This document shows, piece by piece, positions 35,882 through 47,200 of a stretch of 64,000 bases of DNA. The stretch is taken from contig CAVPMY010000004.1 of NCBI GenBank assembly GCA_963706685.1, positions 186,001 to 250,000 of the forward strand, given 5' to 3'. Origin of the DNA: CADEEN01 sp963706685 (lineage in GTDB: Bacteria; Pseudomonadota; Gammaproteobacteria; Burkholderiales; Burkholderiaceae_C). The stretch's first letter is position 1. Every line of letters begins with the position of its first letter. The position numbers were made by a program, and so were the translations under genes. The notes under the pieces are model-generated. The model saw only the letters and a program-made list of their open reading frames with translations. It was not told where the DNA came from and made no database searches.

Positions 35882-36160
35882 TTATTTCCTCGCCGCCTTC
35901 TTGTCGGCCGGATGGCCCTTGAAGGTGCGCGTGTGCGCGAACTCGCCGAGCTTGTGGCCGACCATCTGGTCGGTCACGTACACGGGGACATGCTGCTTGC
36001 CGTTGTGCACGGCGATCGTCAGCCCGATGAACTCGGGCAGGATCGTCGAGCGGCGTGACCAGGTCTTGATCGGCTTCTTGTCCTTGGTGGCAGCAGCTCG
36101 CTCGACCTTGGCGCGCAGATGGCCATCGATGAACGGGCCTTTCTTGAGAGAACGTGTCAT
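35882..36160 (-). CDS. rpsS: 30S ribosomal protein S19
   Basis: Head protein that contacts S13 and tRNA, 92 aa: MTRSLKKGPFIDGHLRAKVE, IKTWSRRSTILPEFIGLTIA and HNGKQHVPVYVTDQMVGHKL. It lies nine bases after rplB. Confidence 0.98.
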   Translation of the reverse strand: MTRSLKKGPFIDGHLRAKVERAAATKDKKPIKTWSRRSTILPEFIGLTIAVHNGKQHVPVYVTDQMVGHKLGEFAHTRTFKGHPADKKAARK

Positions 36161-36169
36161 GTCGGCCTC

Positions 36170-36993
<824 letters not shown>

Positions 36994-36994
<1 letters not shown>

Positions 36995-37326
36995 TACGCG
37001 GCCTCCCCGGAGAAGTTCAGCTCGTGGCCCGCCTTGAGCGACACGTAGGCCTTCTTGATGTGGTCGCGACGGCCCATCGATTTGCCGAAGCGCTTTTCCT
37101 TGCCGCTCTGGTTGACCGTGCGCACGGCATCGACTTCGACCTTGAACATCAGCTCGACCGCGGCCTTGATCTCGGGCTTGGTGGCGTCGCGCAGCACCTT
37201 GAACAGCACTTGGTTGTGCTTTTCGGCGACGGCAGTCGCCTTCTCGGAGACGATCGGCTCGACCAGCACTTGCGCCAGGCGGCTCTCGTCGAACTTGGTC
37301 GGCTGGGGCTTGAAGGCGGCGCTCAT
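36994..37326 (-). CDS. rplW: 50S ribosomal protein L23
   Basis: Exit-tunnel rim protein and docking site for trigger factor and SRP, 110 aa. It carries LAQVLVEPIVSEKATAVAEK, KPEIKAAVELMFKVEVDAVR and a C-terminal KKAYVSLKAGHELNFSGEAA. ATG 37326 overlaps the rplD stop by four bases; upstream in-frame codons overlap rplD and are not used. Confidence 0.97.
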
Positions 37327-37943
37327 GAATACATCTCCTTCAACTGCTCGATCGCACCTTTGGTCACCAGCACCTTCTTGTAGAAGACCAGAGACAGCGG
37401 ATCGGCGTAGCGAGGCTCGACGATGAGCACATTGGCGAGGTTGCGCGAGGCCAGCAGCAAGTTCTCGTCGACGCTGTCGGCGATCACGAGCACCGAGTCC
37501 AGCCCCATGGCCTTGAGCTTTTGCGCCAGCAGCTTGGTCTTGGGCGAGTCGACGCTGATCGAATCGACCACCGCCAGGCGGCCGTCGCGCGCGAGCTGCG
37601 ACAGGATCGACGCCATGCCGGCGCGGTACATCTTCTTGTTGATCTTCTGGCTGAAGTTTTCGTCCGGCCGGTTCGGGAAGATGCGACCGCCGCCGCGCCA
37701 CAACGGCGACGAGGTCATGCCGGCGCGGGCGCGGCCGGTGCCCTTCTGGCGAAACGGCTTCTTGGTCGAATGCTTGACCTCGCCGCGATCGAGCTGAGCA
37801 CGCGTGCCCTGCCGCGCATTGGCCTGAAAGGCCACCACCACCTGATGCACCAGCGCTTCGTTGTAGTCGCGCGCGAACACGGTGTCTGGTGCATCAACCT
37901 TCGAAGTGGCCTGGCCTTGTTCGTTGAGGAGCTCGAGTTGCAT
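37323..37943 (-). CDS. rplD: 50S ribosomal protein L4
   Basis: Large-subunit protein with an extended exit-tunnel loop; in enterobacteria it also represses the S10 operon. 206 aa: MQLELLNEQGQATSKVDAPD, PFRQKGTGRARAGMTSSPLW and GGGRIFPNRPDENFSQKINK. ATG 37943 gives the family-standard start; an upstream TTG (37949) is also in frame. It follows rplC after two bases. Confidence 0.97.
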   Translation of the reverse strand: MQLELLNEQGQATSKVDAPDTVFARDYNEALVHQVVVAFQANARQGTRAQLDRGEVKHSTKKPFRQKGTGRARAGMTSSPLWRGGGRIFPNRPDENFSQKINKKMYRAGMASILSQLARDGRLAVVDSISVDSPKTKLLAQKLKAMGLDSVLVIADSVDENLLLASRNLANVLIVEPRYADPLSLVFYKKVLVTKGAIEQLKEMYS

Positions 37944-37945
37944 GG

Positions 37946-38635
37946 TCAAGCTCCCTTCTTGGCGGGTGCGGCGGCCTTGGCCGGGCGCGCCTTGATGGCC
38001 GGTCGCACGGTCACAAAACCGTTCTTCGAGCCGGGCACGGCACCCTTGACCAGCAGCAGCGAGCGCACTTCGTCGACGCGGATCACGTCGAGGTTTTGCG
38101 TGGTCGTAGTCTCGTCGCCCATGTGGCCGGTCATCTTCTTGCCCGGGAACACACGGCCCGGGTCCTGCGCCATCGAGATCGAGCCCGGCACGTTGTGCGA
38201 ACGGCTGTTGCCGTGCGATGCCCGCTGCGATTTGAAGTTGTGGCGCTTGATCGTGCCGGCAAAGCCCTTGCCGATCGAGGTGCCCTGCACGTCAACAACC
38301 TGGCCGACGGCAAACAGCGTCACCGGCACCGTGGCGCCGGCCTTGTACTGCCCGGCGACGTCGGCGGTGACGCGGAATTCCTTGAGGATCTCGCCCGCTT
38401 CGACACCCGCCTTGGCCATGTGGCCGGCTTCGGGCTTGTTGACGCGGGACGCCTTGCGCGCCCCGAAAGCGACCTGCACGGCGCTGTAGCCGTCGGTGGC
38501 TTCGGTCTTGACCTGGGTGACGCGGTTGTTCGACACGTCGAGCACCGTCACAGGAACGGCGTCGCCGTCGTCCGTGAAGATGCGCATCATGCCCACCTTG
38601 CGCCCCAGCAAACCAAGATGGTTGCTCAGACTCAT
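37946..38635 (-). CDS. rplC: 50S ribosomal protein L3
   Basis: Early-assembly protein reaching toward the peptidyl-transferase centre, 229 aa: LGLLGRKVGMMRIFTDDGDA, KGFAGTIKRHNFKSQRASHG and GRVFPGKKMTGHMGDETTTT. The Q in SMAQDPGRVFPG is the usual PrmB methylation-site region. ggag precedes the ATG, and two hairpins lie in the 118-base gap to rpsJ. Confidence 0.97.
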   Translation of the reverse strand: MSLSNHLGLLGRKVGMMRIFTDDGDAVPVTVLDVSNNRVTQVKTEATDGYSAVQVAFGARKASRVNKPEAGHMAKAGVEAGEILKEFRVTADVAGQYKAGATVPVTLFAVGQVVDVQGTSIGKGFAGTIKRHNFKSQRASHGNSRSHNVPGSISMAQDPGRVFPGKKMTGHMGDETTTTQNLDVIRVDEVRSLLLVKGAVPGSKNGFVTVRPAIKARPAKAAAPAKKGA

Positions 38636-38648
38636 GTTTTCTCCAATG

Positions 38649-38707
38649 CCTCACATCGATTGGTGAGGCTGATGAGTTTGGCGGCATCGGGTTGCCCCAA
38701 TGCCGCC
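38649..38707 (-). promoter_or_regulatory. Two hairpins in the rpsJ-rplC gap
   Basis: Hairpin A: cctcac and gtgagg arms (38649-38668). Hairpin B: ggcggcat and atgccgcc arms (38680-38707), further paired by ggg/ccc inside. Both lie in the rplC leader, within about 75 bases of its start codon. They may regulate translation or processing of the S10 mRNA; no T-run follows. Confidence 0.5.
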
Positions 38708-38753
38708 GGAAAAGCCTGCGAGTATAACAAAGGCAGGTTGCCCCGCCGCCCGC

Positions 38754-39068
38754 TCACTGCAGCTTGATCTCCACGTCCACGCCTGCCGGCAAGTCCAGCT
38801 TCATCAGCGCGTCCACGGTCTTGTCGGTCGGGTCGACGATGTCCATCAGGCGCTGGTGCGTGCGAATTTCGAACTGGTCACGGCTGGTCTTGTTGACGTG
38901 CGGCGAGCGCAGGATGTCGAAGCGCTGCATGCGCGTCGGCAGCGGCACCGGGCCCTTGACGATGGCGCCGGTGCGCTTGGCGGTATCGACGATCTCGATG
39001 GCCGACTGGTCGATCAGCTTGTAGTCGAACGCTTTCAGGCGAATGCGGATTTTCTGTTTGGTGGCCAT
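38754..39068 (-). CDS. rpsJ: 30S ribosomal protein S10 (NusE)
   Basis: Ribosomal protein and transcription antitermination partner of NusB/NusG. 104 aa: ATKQKIRIRLKAFDYKLIDQ, VKGPVPLPTRMQRFDILRSP and HVNKTSRDQFEIRTHQRLMD. ATG 39068 is seven bases after the tuf stop, so it continues the str operon; longer in-frame codons fall inside tuf. Confidence 0.97.
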   Translation of the reverse strand: MATKQKIRIRLKAFDYKLIDQSAIEIVDTAKRTGAIVKGPVPLPTRMQRFDILRSPHVNKTSRDQFEIRTHQRLMDIVDPTDKTVDALMKLDLPAGVDVEIKLQ

Positions 39069-39075
39069 TTCCGCA

Positions 39076-40267
<1,192 letters not shown>

Positions 40268-40398
40268 TTCAATTCACTCCGAGAAAAGAACAATGCCAGT
40301 GAGGGTTTAAGGTCTCCGCGCATCGCAACGCCACTGGCAGCATTGCATCGGGGCCGAAGACCAACAAGGACAGGGCCCGCGCAGCGAGCCCGCTGTCC

Positions 40399-42504
40399 CT
40401 ACTTCGACGTTCTGGCTGTGATGATCGCCTCGGCGACGTTCTTCGGCGCCTCGCTGTAGTGCTTGAACTCCATCGTGTAGGTCGCGCGGCCCTGGCTCAT
40501 GCTGCGCAGCGTGGTCGAGTAGCCGAACATCTCGGACAACGGCACCTCGGCCTTGATGACCTTGCCGCCGCCGGGCATGTCGTCCATGCCCTGCACCATG
40601 CCGCGGCGAGACGACAGATCGCCCATCACGTTGCCGGCATAGTCTTCCGGCGTTTCCACTTCCACCGCCATCATCGGCTCGAGCAGCACGGGACTGGCCT
40701 TGCGGCAGGCATCCTTGAAACCCAGTGATGCCGCCATCTTGAATGCGTTCTCGTTCGAATCGACCTCGTGGTAGGAGCCGAAAGTGAGCGTGACCTTGAC
40801 GTCGACCACTGGATAGCCAGCCAACACGCCGGCGGGCAGCGAGTCTTCGACGCCCTTGCGGACCGCGGGGATGAACTCGCGCGGCACCACGCCGCCCTTG
40901 ATCGCGTCGACGAACTCGAAGCCCTTGCCCGGCTCCTGCGGCTCGACGGTGAAGACGACGTGGCCGTACTGGCCCTTGCCGCCGGACTGGCGGACGAACT
41001 TGCCTTCGACATCGGCCGCCGGCTTGCGAATCGTTTCGCGGTACGCCACCTGCGGCTTACCGACATTGGCCTCGACGCCGAATTCGCGCTTCATGCGGTC
41101 GACGATGATTTCCAGGTGCAACTCGCCCATGCCGGAGATGATGGTCTGGCCGCTCTCTTCGTCGGTGCGCAGACGGAAAGACGGGTCTTCCGCGGCCAGA
41201 CGACCAAGCGCAATGCCCATCTTTTCCTGGTCGGCCTTGGTCTTGGGCTCGACGGCCTGCGAGATCACCGGCTCCGGGAAGACCATCTTCTCGAGCGTGA
41301 TGATGTGGTCCGGGTCGCACAGCGTCTCGCCGGTGGTCACGTCCTTCAGTCCGACACACGCGGCGATGTCGCCGGCCAGAATTTCCTTGATCTCCTCGCG
41401 CTGGTTGGCATGCATCTGCAGGATGCGGCCGATGCGCTCCTTCTTGCCGCGGATCGGGTTGAAGACCGAGTCGCCACTCTTCAACACGCCCGAATAGACG
41501 CGCACGAAGGTGAGTTGGCCGACATAGGGGTCGGTCATCAGCTTGAACGCCAGCGCAGAGAACTTCTCGCTGTCTTCGGCCTTGCGCACGGTAGGCTTGT
41601 CGTCGTCGTCGGTGCCCGGCACCGGCGGAATGTCGATCGGCGAGGGCATGAACTCGATGACCGCATCGAGCATGCGCTGCACGCCCTTGTTCTTGAAGGC
41701 CGTGCCGCACAGCATCGGCTGGATCTCGCTGGCGATGGTGCGCGTGCGGATGCCGAGCTTGAGCTCGTCCTCGGTCAGCTCGCCCGACTCGAGGTACTTG
41801 TTCATCAGCTCTTCGCTGGCCTCGGCCGCCGCCTCGACCATGTTCTCGCGCCACTTCTGGGCTTCGGCCATCAGATCCGAAGGGATCTCGCTGTATGCGA
41901 ACTTCATGCCCTGCGAGGCTTCGTCCCAGATGATGGCTTTCATCTTGATGAGGTCGATGACGCCGGTGAACTTTTCTTCAGCGCCGATGGGAATCACCAC
42001 CGGTACCGGGTTGGCCTTCAGCCGCGCCTTCATCTGGTCATAGACCTTGTAGAAGTTCGCACCCGTGCGGTCCATCTTGTTGACGAACGCCAGCCGAGGC
42101 ACCTTGTACTTGGTGGCTTGGCGCCAGACGGTTTCCGACTGCGGCTGCACGCCGCCCACGGCGCAATAGACCATGCACGCGCCGTCGAGCACGCGCATGC
42201 TGCGCTCGACCTCGATCGTGAAGTCGACGTGCCCTGGCGTGTCGATGATGTTGATGCGGTGCTCGGGGAACGACAGGTCCATGCCCTTCCAGAAGCAGGT
42301 CGTCGCAGCCGATGTGATCGTGATGCCGCGCTCCTGCTCCTGCTCCATCCAATCCATCGTCGCCGCACCGTCGTGCACTTCACCGATCTTGTGATTGACA
42401 CCGGTGTAGAAGAGGATGCGCTCGGTGGTGGTGGTCTTGCCGGCATCGATGTGCGCGCTGATACCAATATTGCGGTAGCGCTCGATGGGGGTCTTGCGGG
42501 CCAT
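40399..42504 (-). CDS. fusA: Elongation factor G
   Basis: Translocase GTPase, 701 aa. G1 AHIDAGKTTTTERILFYTG, G3 DTPGHVDFTIEV and G4 NKMDRTGA are present, followed by domains II-V (SGVLKSGDSVFNPIRGKKER; GMGELHLEIIVDRMKREFGV; C-terminal GYSTTLRSMSQGRATYTMEF). It is preceded by a hairpin at 42529-42562 and followed by tuf after 131 bases. Confidence 0.98.
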   Translation of the reverse strand: MARKTPIERYRNIGISAHIDAGKTTTTERILFYTGVNHKIGEVHDGAATMDWMEQEQERGITITSAATTCFWKGMDLSFPEHRINIIDTPGHVDFTIEVERSMRVLDGACMVYCAVGGVQPQSETVWRQATKYKVPRLAFVNKMDRTGANFYKVYDQMKARLKANPVPVVIPIGAEEKFTGVIDLIKMKAIIWDEASQGMKFAYSEIPSDLMAEAQKWRENMVEAAAEASEELMNKYLESGELTEDELKLGIRTRTIASEIQPMLCGTAFKNKGVQRMLDAVIEFMPSPIDIPPVPGTDDDDKPTVRKAEDSEKFSALAFKLMTDPYVGQLTFVRVYSGVLKSGDSVFNPIRGKKERIGRILQMHANQREEIKEILAGDIAACVGLKDVTTGETLCDPDHIITLEKMVFPEPVISQAVEPKTKADQEKMGIALGRLAAEDPSFRLRTDEESGQTIISGMGELHLEIIVDRMKREFGVEANVGKPQVAYRETIRKPAADVEGKFVRQSGGKGQYGHVVFTVEPQEPGKGFEFVDAIKGGVVPREFIPAVRKGVEDSLPAGVLAGYPVVDVKVTLTFGSYHEVDSNENAFKMAASLGFKDACRKASPVLLEPMMAVEVETPEDYAGNVMGDLSSRRGMVQGMDDMPGGGKVIKAEVPLSEMFGYSTTLRSMSQGRATYTMEFKHYSEAPKNVAEAIITARTSK

Positions 42505-42528
42505 GATGTGTGGACTCCAAAGTCGTGA

Positions 42529-42562
42529 GCCGCCGACGGGTTAGCAATAACCCGGGGGCGGC
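42529..42562 (-). promoter_or_regulatory. Stable hairpin between rpsG and fusA
   Basis: gccgcc ... cgggtta gcaa taacccg ... ggcggc: a 7-bp perfect inner stem with a 4-base loop, extended by a 6-bp outer stem. It lies 24 bases upstream of the fusA ATG and could limit fusA translation or slow polymerase. No T-run follows, so it is not a classic terminator. Confidence 0.5.
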
Positions 42563-42576
42563 CGCAGGGGCAGGGT

Positions 42577-43047
42577 TTAGAAGCGGAAGTGCGAGAACGC
42601 CTTGTTGGCTTCAGCCATGCGGTGGACTTCGTCGCGCTTTTTCATCGCGCCGCCGCGGCCTTCGCTGGCCTCGAGCAGTTCGTTGGCCAGACGCGCAGAC
42701 ATCGACTTCTCACCGCGCTTGCGCGCCGATTCCTTCAACCAACGCATGGCCAGCGCGACGCGACGGATGGGTCGAACTTCCACGGGAACCTGGTAGTTCG
42801 CGCCGCCGACGCGCCGCGACTTGACCTCGACCATCGGCTTCACATTGTTCAGCGCTGTCAGGAAGATCTCCAGCGGATCCTTGCCGGCCTTCTTCTCGAC
42901 CTGGTCGAGCGCGCCGTAGATGATGGCTTCGGCCACGGCCTTCTTGCCGGACTCCATGACAACGTTCATGAACTTCGAGAGATCGACCGAGCCGAACTTC
43001 GGGTCGGGGAGGATGTCTCGTTTGGGGACTTCGCGACGACGCGGCAT
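42577..43047 (-). CDS. rpsG: 30S ribosomal protein S7
   Basis: Head-assembly protein, 156 aa; in Escherichia coli it represses its own translation through the rpsL-rpsG mRNA gap. MPRRREVPKRDILPDPKFGS at the start, KFMNVVMESGKKAVAEAIIY and KRDEVHRMAEANKAFSHFRF at the end. The 129-base gap upstream is highly structured. Confidence 0.98.
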   Translation of the reverse strand: MPRRREVPKRDILPDPKFGSVDLSKFMNVVMESGKKAVAEAIIYGALDQVEKKAGKDPLEIFLTALNNVKPMVEVKSRRVGGANYQVPVEVRPIRRVALAMRWLKESARKRGEKSMSARLANELLEASEGRGGAMKKRDEVHRMAEANKAFSHFRF

Positions 43048-43119
43048 ATCTTTTCTTCCTTTGGTTTCAGTTGGCGGCTCGCTGGCCGCCTCGAAGGGCT
43101 ATCAAAACCCTTCACTTAC

Positions 43120-43159
43120 TCTTCGCCTTGCCGGCCTTCAGGCCGGTAAATCCAGCGAA
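43120..43159 (-). promoter_or_regulatory. Nested stem-loops in the rpsL-rpsG gap (candidate S7 operator)
   Basis: Outer arms cttcgc (43120-43125) and gcgaag (43154-43159) enclose a 6-bp stem ccggcc-ttca-ggccgg (43130-43145). A further pair aaggg/ccctt lies at about 43093-43111. The position corresponds to the enterobacterial S7 regulatory region; sequence similarity was not checked. Confidence 0.5.
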
Positions 43160-43176
43160 GCGTTCTATGACCTCGA

Positions 43177-43554
43177 TTACGCCTTCTTCGGGCGCTTGGC
43201 GCCGTATTTCGAGCGCGACTGCTTGCGATCCTTGACGCCTTGCAGGTCGAGCGAGCCACGGACGATGTGATAGCGCACGCCCGGCAGATCCTTGACGCGG
43301 CCGCCACGCACGAGCACCACCGAGTGCTCCTGCAGGTTGTGGCCTTCGCCACCGATGTAGGAGATGACCTCGAAGCCGTTGGTCAGGCGCACCTTGGCGA
43401 CCTTGCGCAGCGCCGAGTTCGGCTTCTTCGGCGTGGTCGTGTAGACGCGGGTGCAGACACCGCGGCGCTGCGGCGAGTTCTGCATCGCCGGCGATTTGCT
43501 CTTCACCGCCTCGACCTCACGGCCATGGCGAACGAGCTGATTGATAGTAGGCAT
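43177..43554 (-). CDS. rpsL: 30S ribosomal protein S12
   Basis: Decoding-centre protein, 125 aa: PTINQLVRHGREVEAVKSKS, TTTPKKPNSALRKVAKVRLT and VVLVRGGRVKDLPGVRYHIV. Lysines in TTPKKPNSA and GGRVKDLPG are the usual wild-type residues at streptomycin-resistance positions. It is the first gene of the str operon, with its own promoter 157 bases upstream. Confidence 0.98.
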   Translation of the reverse strand: MPTINQLVRHGREVEAVKSKSPAMQNSPQRRGVCTRVYTTTPKKPNSALRKVAKVRLTNGFEVISYIGGEGHNLQEHSVVLVRGGRVKDLPGVRYHIVRGSLDLQGVKDRKQSRSKYGAKRPKKA

Positions 43555-43710
43555 GATCGGTTGACTTGTTCCCGTTTGAAGTCAGTCTAGGAGCTGTGTG
43601 CGGCGACTGGTGTGGACCGTGCGGCTGGCATGGCCACCCGCTGCAATGGCCACCCGCTGTAGTTCCGTGGGCGCGCCAAGCCGGCCGGTCTGGCGCCGGA
43701 AAAGCCCTCG

Positions 43711-43739
43711 ATTGTATTTGGCCAAGCCCTCACTAGCAA
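43711..43739 (-). promoter_or_regulatory. Promoter of the str operon (rpsL onward)
   Basis: On the minus strand TTGCTA (43739-43734), a 17-base spacer and TACAAT (43716-43711). It lies seven bases from the start codon of the divergent PIN gene, so the two genes share very little regulatory DNA. The rest of 43555-43710 shows no gene. Confidence 0.75.
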
Positions 43740-43745
43740 GCCGAG

Positions 43746-44214
43746 ATGTCGAAAGCCACCATAAGTGCCTCGGGTGAGTTCCCGCTTACATCGGAGCCGC
43801 CGAGCGTCGTCCTGGACACCAACGTCGTGCTGGACTGGTTGCTGTTCGGGGATCCGTCGGTCCAGGCGCTCGCTGCCGCAGTGACGCAGCGGCGCGTGCG
43901 CTGGCTCGCCACGGCAGCCATGCACGACGAGTTTGCCCATGTGCTCGGCCGGGGCCTGGCCGCGGCGCATGGCGCCGACGCCAGCGTGCTCGGTTTCGCG
44001 TTCAAGCAGTATTGCAGCGAACACCCGGACGCGCCTCCAGCCGCCCGCCCGGCTGCGCTGTACCGACAGCGATGACCAGAAGTTCATCGATGTGGCGCTG
44101 GCCGGCGGCGCGCGCTGGCTCGTCAGCCGCGATCGCGCGCTGCTCAAGCTGCGCCGATACGCGCATTCGCTCGGCCTGGCCATCGTGACGCCCGATCAGT
44201 GGCGACAGGAATGA
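43746..44214 (+). CDS. PIN-domain protein, putative toxin-type ribonuclease (one frame break near 44045)
   Basis: PIN-fold protein like the TIGR00305/COG1569 group of putative toxin ribonucleases. PPSVVLDTNVVLDWLLFGDP carries the first catalytic aspartate; ATAAMHDEFAHVLGRGLA has the conserved acidic residue; DSDDQKFIDVALAGGARWLV and SRDRALLKL hold the later acidic residues. Near 44045 the frame shifts within a CG-rich stretch, and the C-terminal part is in the next frame, so about one base is extra. Repaired length is about 155 aa. No antitoxin gene is adjacent. It sits on the opposite strand between rpoC and rpsL. Confidence 0.8.
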
Positions 44215-44216
44215 AA

Positions 44217-44239
44217 AAGGGCGGCCCCAGGCCGCCCTT
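44217..44239 (-). terminator. Terminator of the rpoBC operon (bidirectional with the PIN gene)
   Basis: aagggcggcc and ggccgccctt form a perfect 10-bp stem with a 3-base loop. On the minus strand the stem ends in a run of five T (ctttttc), so it terminates rpoC transcription; it also lies directly after the convergent PIN gene stop. Confidence 0.92.
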
Positions 44240-44262
44240 CACAGCGCCAAGACCCTTTGGCC

Positions 44263-47200
44263 TCATTCGGCCGACGAGTCCCCCGCCGTTGTCGCCGATG
44301 CCGCAGGCGTCGCCGCCGACTCCGCATCCACCGCCGCCAGTTGTGCGGCGGCCAACTCCTCGGCCTCCTGCATCGTGATGGCGCGGCGCTCGCTCTCGTC
44401 CATCTCTTCCTTGACCTTGCGCGCCTGGTGGAAGGCCATGCCGGTGCCCGCGGGGATCAGGCGGCCGACGATGACGTTTTCCTTCAAGCCCCGCAGCTCG
44501 TCGCGCTTGCCCATGATGGCCGCCTCGGTGAGCACGCGCGTGGTCTCCTGGAACGAGGCCGCCGAGATGAAGCTGTCGGTGGACAGGCTGGCCTTGGTGA
44601 TGCCCAGCAGCAGGTCGTGGTAGGTGGCCACGGTCTTGTCTTCGCCACGCAGGCGGTCGTTGGTGTCGAACAGCTCCGAGCGCTCGACCTGCTCGCCGCC
44701 GATGTAGCTGCTGTCGCCCGGATTGGCGATCTGCACGCGGCGCAGCATCTGGCGCACGATGACTTCGATGTGCTTGTCGTTGATCTTCACGCCCTGCAGG
44801 CGATAGACGTCCTGCACCTCGTCGACGATGTAGCGCGCCAGTTCCTCGATGCCGAGCAGGCGCAGGATGTCCTGCGGGTCCGCAGCGCCATCGACCACCA
44901 GCTCGCCCTTGTTGACCACCTGGCCTTCGTGCACCAGGATGTTCTTCTCCTTGGGCACCAGCTGCTCGTGCACATGGCCGTCCGGGTCGGTGATCTGCAG
45001 GCGGTTCTTGCCCTTGGTCTCCTTGCCGAACGACACCGTACCCGTGACCTCGGCCAGTGAGCCGGCGTCCTTGGGCGAGCGCGCCTCGAACAGCTCGGCC
45101 ACGCGCGGCAAGCCGCCGGTGATGTCGCGCGTCTTCTGGCCTTCGACCGGAATGCGCGCCAGCACTTCGCCGGTCGACAGGTCTTGCCCGTCGCGCACCT
45201 GGATCAGTGCGCCGACCGGAAAGCCGATCGTCACCGAATGGTCGGTGCCCGGAATCTTGACCTCGTTGCCGGCAACGTCGAGCAGCTTGACCTGCGGCCG
45301 CACGACCTTGATCGCGCCGCGCCGCTTCGGGTCGATTACCACCAGCGTCGACAAGCCGGTGACCTCGTCCATCTGCTTGGCCACCGTCACGCCTTCTTCG
45401 ACGTTCTCGAACTTCGCCTTGCCGGCAAACTCGGTGATGATCGGGCGCGTCAGCGGGTCCCAGGTCGCCAGCACGGTGCCGGCCTTGAGCTGCTGGTCGG
45501 CCTTGACGCCGAGCGTGGCGCCGTACGGCACCTTGTGGCGCTCGCGCTCGCGGCCATGCGGGTCGAGAACGATGATTTCACCGGAACGCGAGATCACGAC
45601 CAACTCGCCCTTGCCGTTGCTGACGTAGCGCATCGTCGGGTTGAAGCTGATGTGACCATCCGACTTGGCCTCCACGCTGTTGGCCACCGCGGCGCGCGAC
45701 GCTGCGCCACCGATGTGGAAGGTGCGCATCGTCAGCTGCGTGCCCGGCTCGCCGATCGACTGTGCGGCAATCACGCCCACCGCCTCACCGGTGTTGACCA
45801 GGCCGCCGCGGCCGAGGTCGCGGCCATAACACTTGCCGCAGATGCCGTAGCGCGTGTTGCAGGTCAGCGGCGTGCGCACCTTGACTTCGTCGACGCCCGC
45901 GGCTTCGATCGCATCGAGCGCTTCTTCGTCGAGCATCTGGCCGGCGCCGATCAGCGGCTGCTGCGATTCGGGGTGCAGCACCTCGACGGCCGAGACACGG
46001 CCGAGGATGCGGTCGCGCAGCGATTCGATGACCTCGCCGCCTTCGACCAGCGCCCGGGTGTTGAAGCCGTGTTCGGTGCCGCAGTCTTCTTCGGTCACCA
46101 CCAGGTCTTGTGTCACGTCGACCAGGCGCCGCGTCAGGTAGCCCGAGTTGGCGGTCTTCAACGCCGTGTCCGCGAGGCCCTTGCGGGCGCCGTGGGTGGA
46201 GATGAAGTACTGCAGCACATTCAGGCCCTCGCGGAAGTTGGCCGTGATCGGCGTCTCGATGATCGAGCCGTCCGGCTTGGCCATCAGGCCGCGCATGCCC
46301 GCCAGCTGGCGAATCTGCGCCGCGGAGCCGCGTGCGCCCGAGTCGGCCATCATGTAGATCGAGTTGAACGATTCCTGATCGACTTCCTTGCCGTGGCGGT
46401 CCTGCACTTTCTGCTTGGCCAGCTGGCTCATCATGACGCGGCCGACTTCGTCGCCGGTCTTGCCCCAGATGTCGACGACCTTGTTGTAGCGCTCGCCGGC
46501 CGTCACCAGACCCGAGACGTACTGCTGCTCGATCTCCTTGACTTCCTTCTCGGCGCGCTCGATCAGGCCGGGCTTCTCCTTGGGCACCAGCATGTCGTCG
46601 ATGGCGATCGAGATGCCGGCGCGCGTGGCCAGCTTGAAGCCACTTTGCAGCAGCTTGTCGGCAAACACCACCGTCTCCTTCAAGCCGCACTTGCGGAAGG
46701 AGATGTTGATCAGCTTGCTGATTTCCTTTTTCTTCAGCGCCTTGTTGAGGTTGGAGAACGGCAAGCCCCTGGGCAGGATCTCCGAGAGCAGCGCGCGGCC
46801 GACCGTGGTGTCGACGAGCTTGGGCGTCGACACCCACTCGCCGTCAGCGTCCTTGCTGTACTCGGGCAGGCGCACAGCGATCTTCGACGTGACTTCGACC
46901 ATGCCGTTTTCGAGAGCACGGATCATCTCGGAGACATCCGAGAACATCATGCCTTCGCCCTTGGCGTTGATGCGCTCGCGCGTGGCGTAGTACAGGCCGA
47001 GCACCACGTCCTGGCTGGGCACGATCGACGGCTCGCCCGAGGCCGGGAAGAGCACGTTGTTCGAGGCCAGCATCAGCGTGCGCGCTTCCATCTGCGCTTC
47101 GATCGACAGCGGCACGTGAACGGCCATCTGGTCGCCGTCGAAGTCGGCATTGAAGGCCGCGCAGACCAGCGGATGCAGCTGGATCGCCTTGCCTTCGATC

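Noticed and set aside
43177..43554. Streptomycin-resistance change in S12
   Set aside because: The residues at the usual sites (TTPKKPNSA and GRVKDLPG) are wild-type lysines and prolines.
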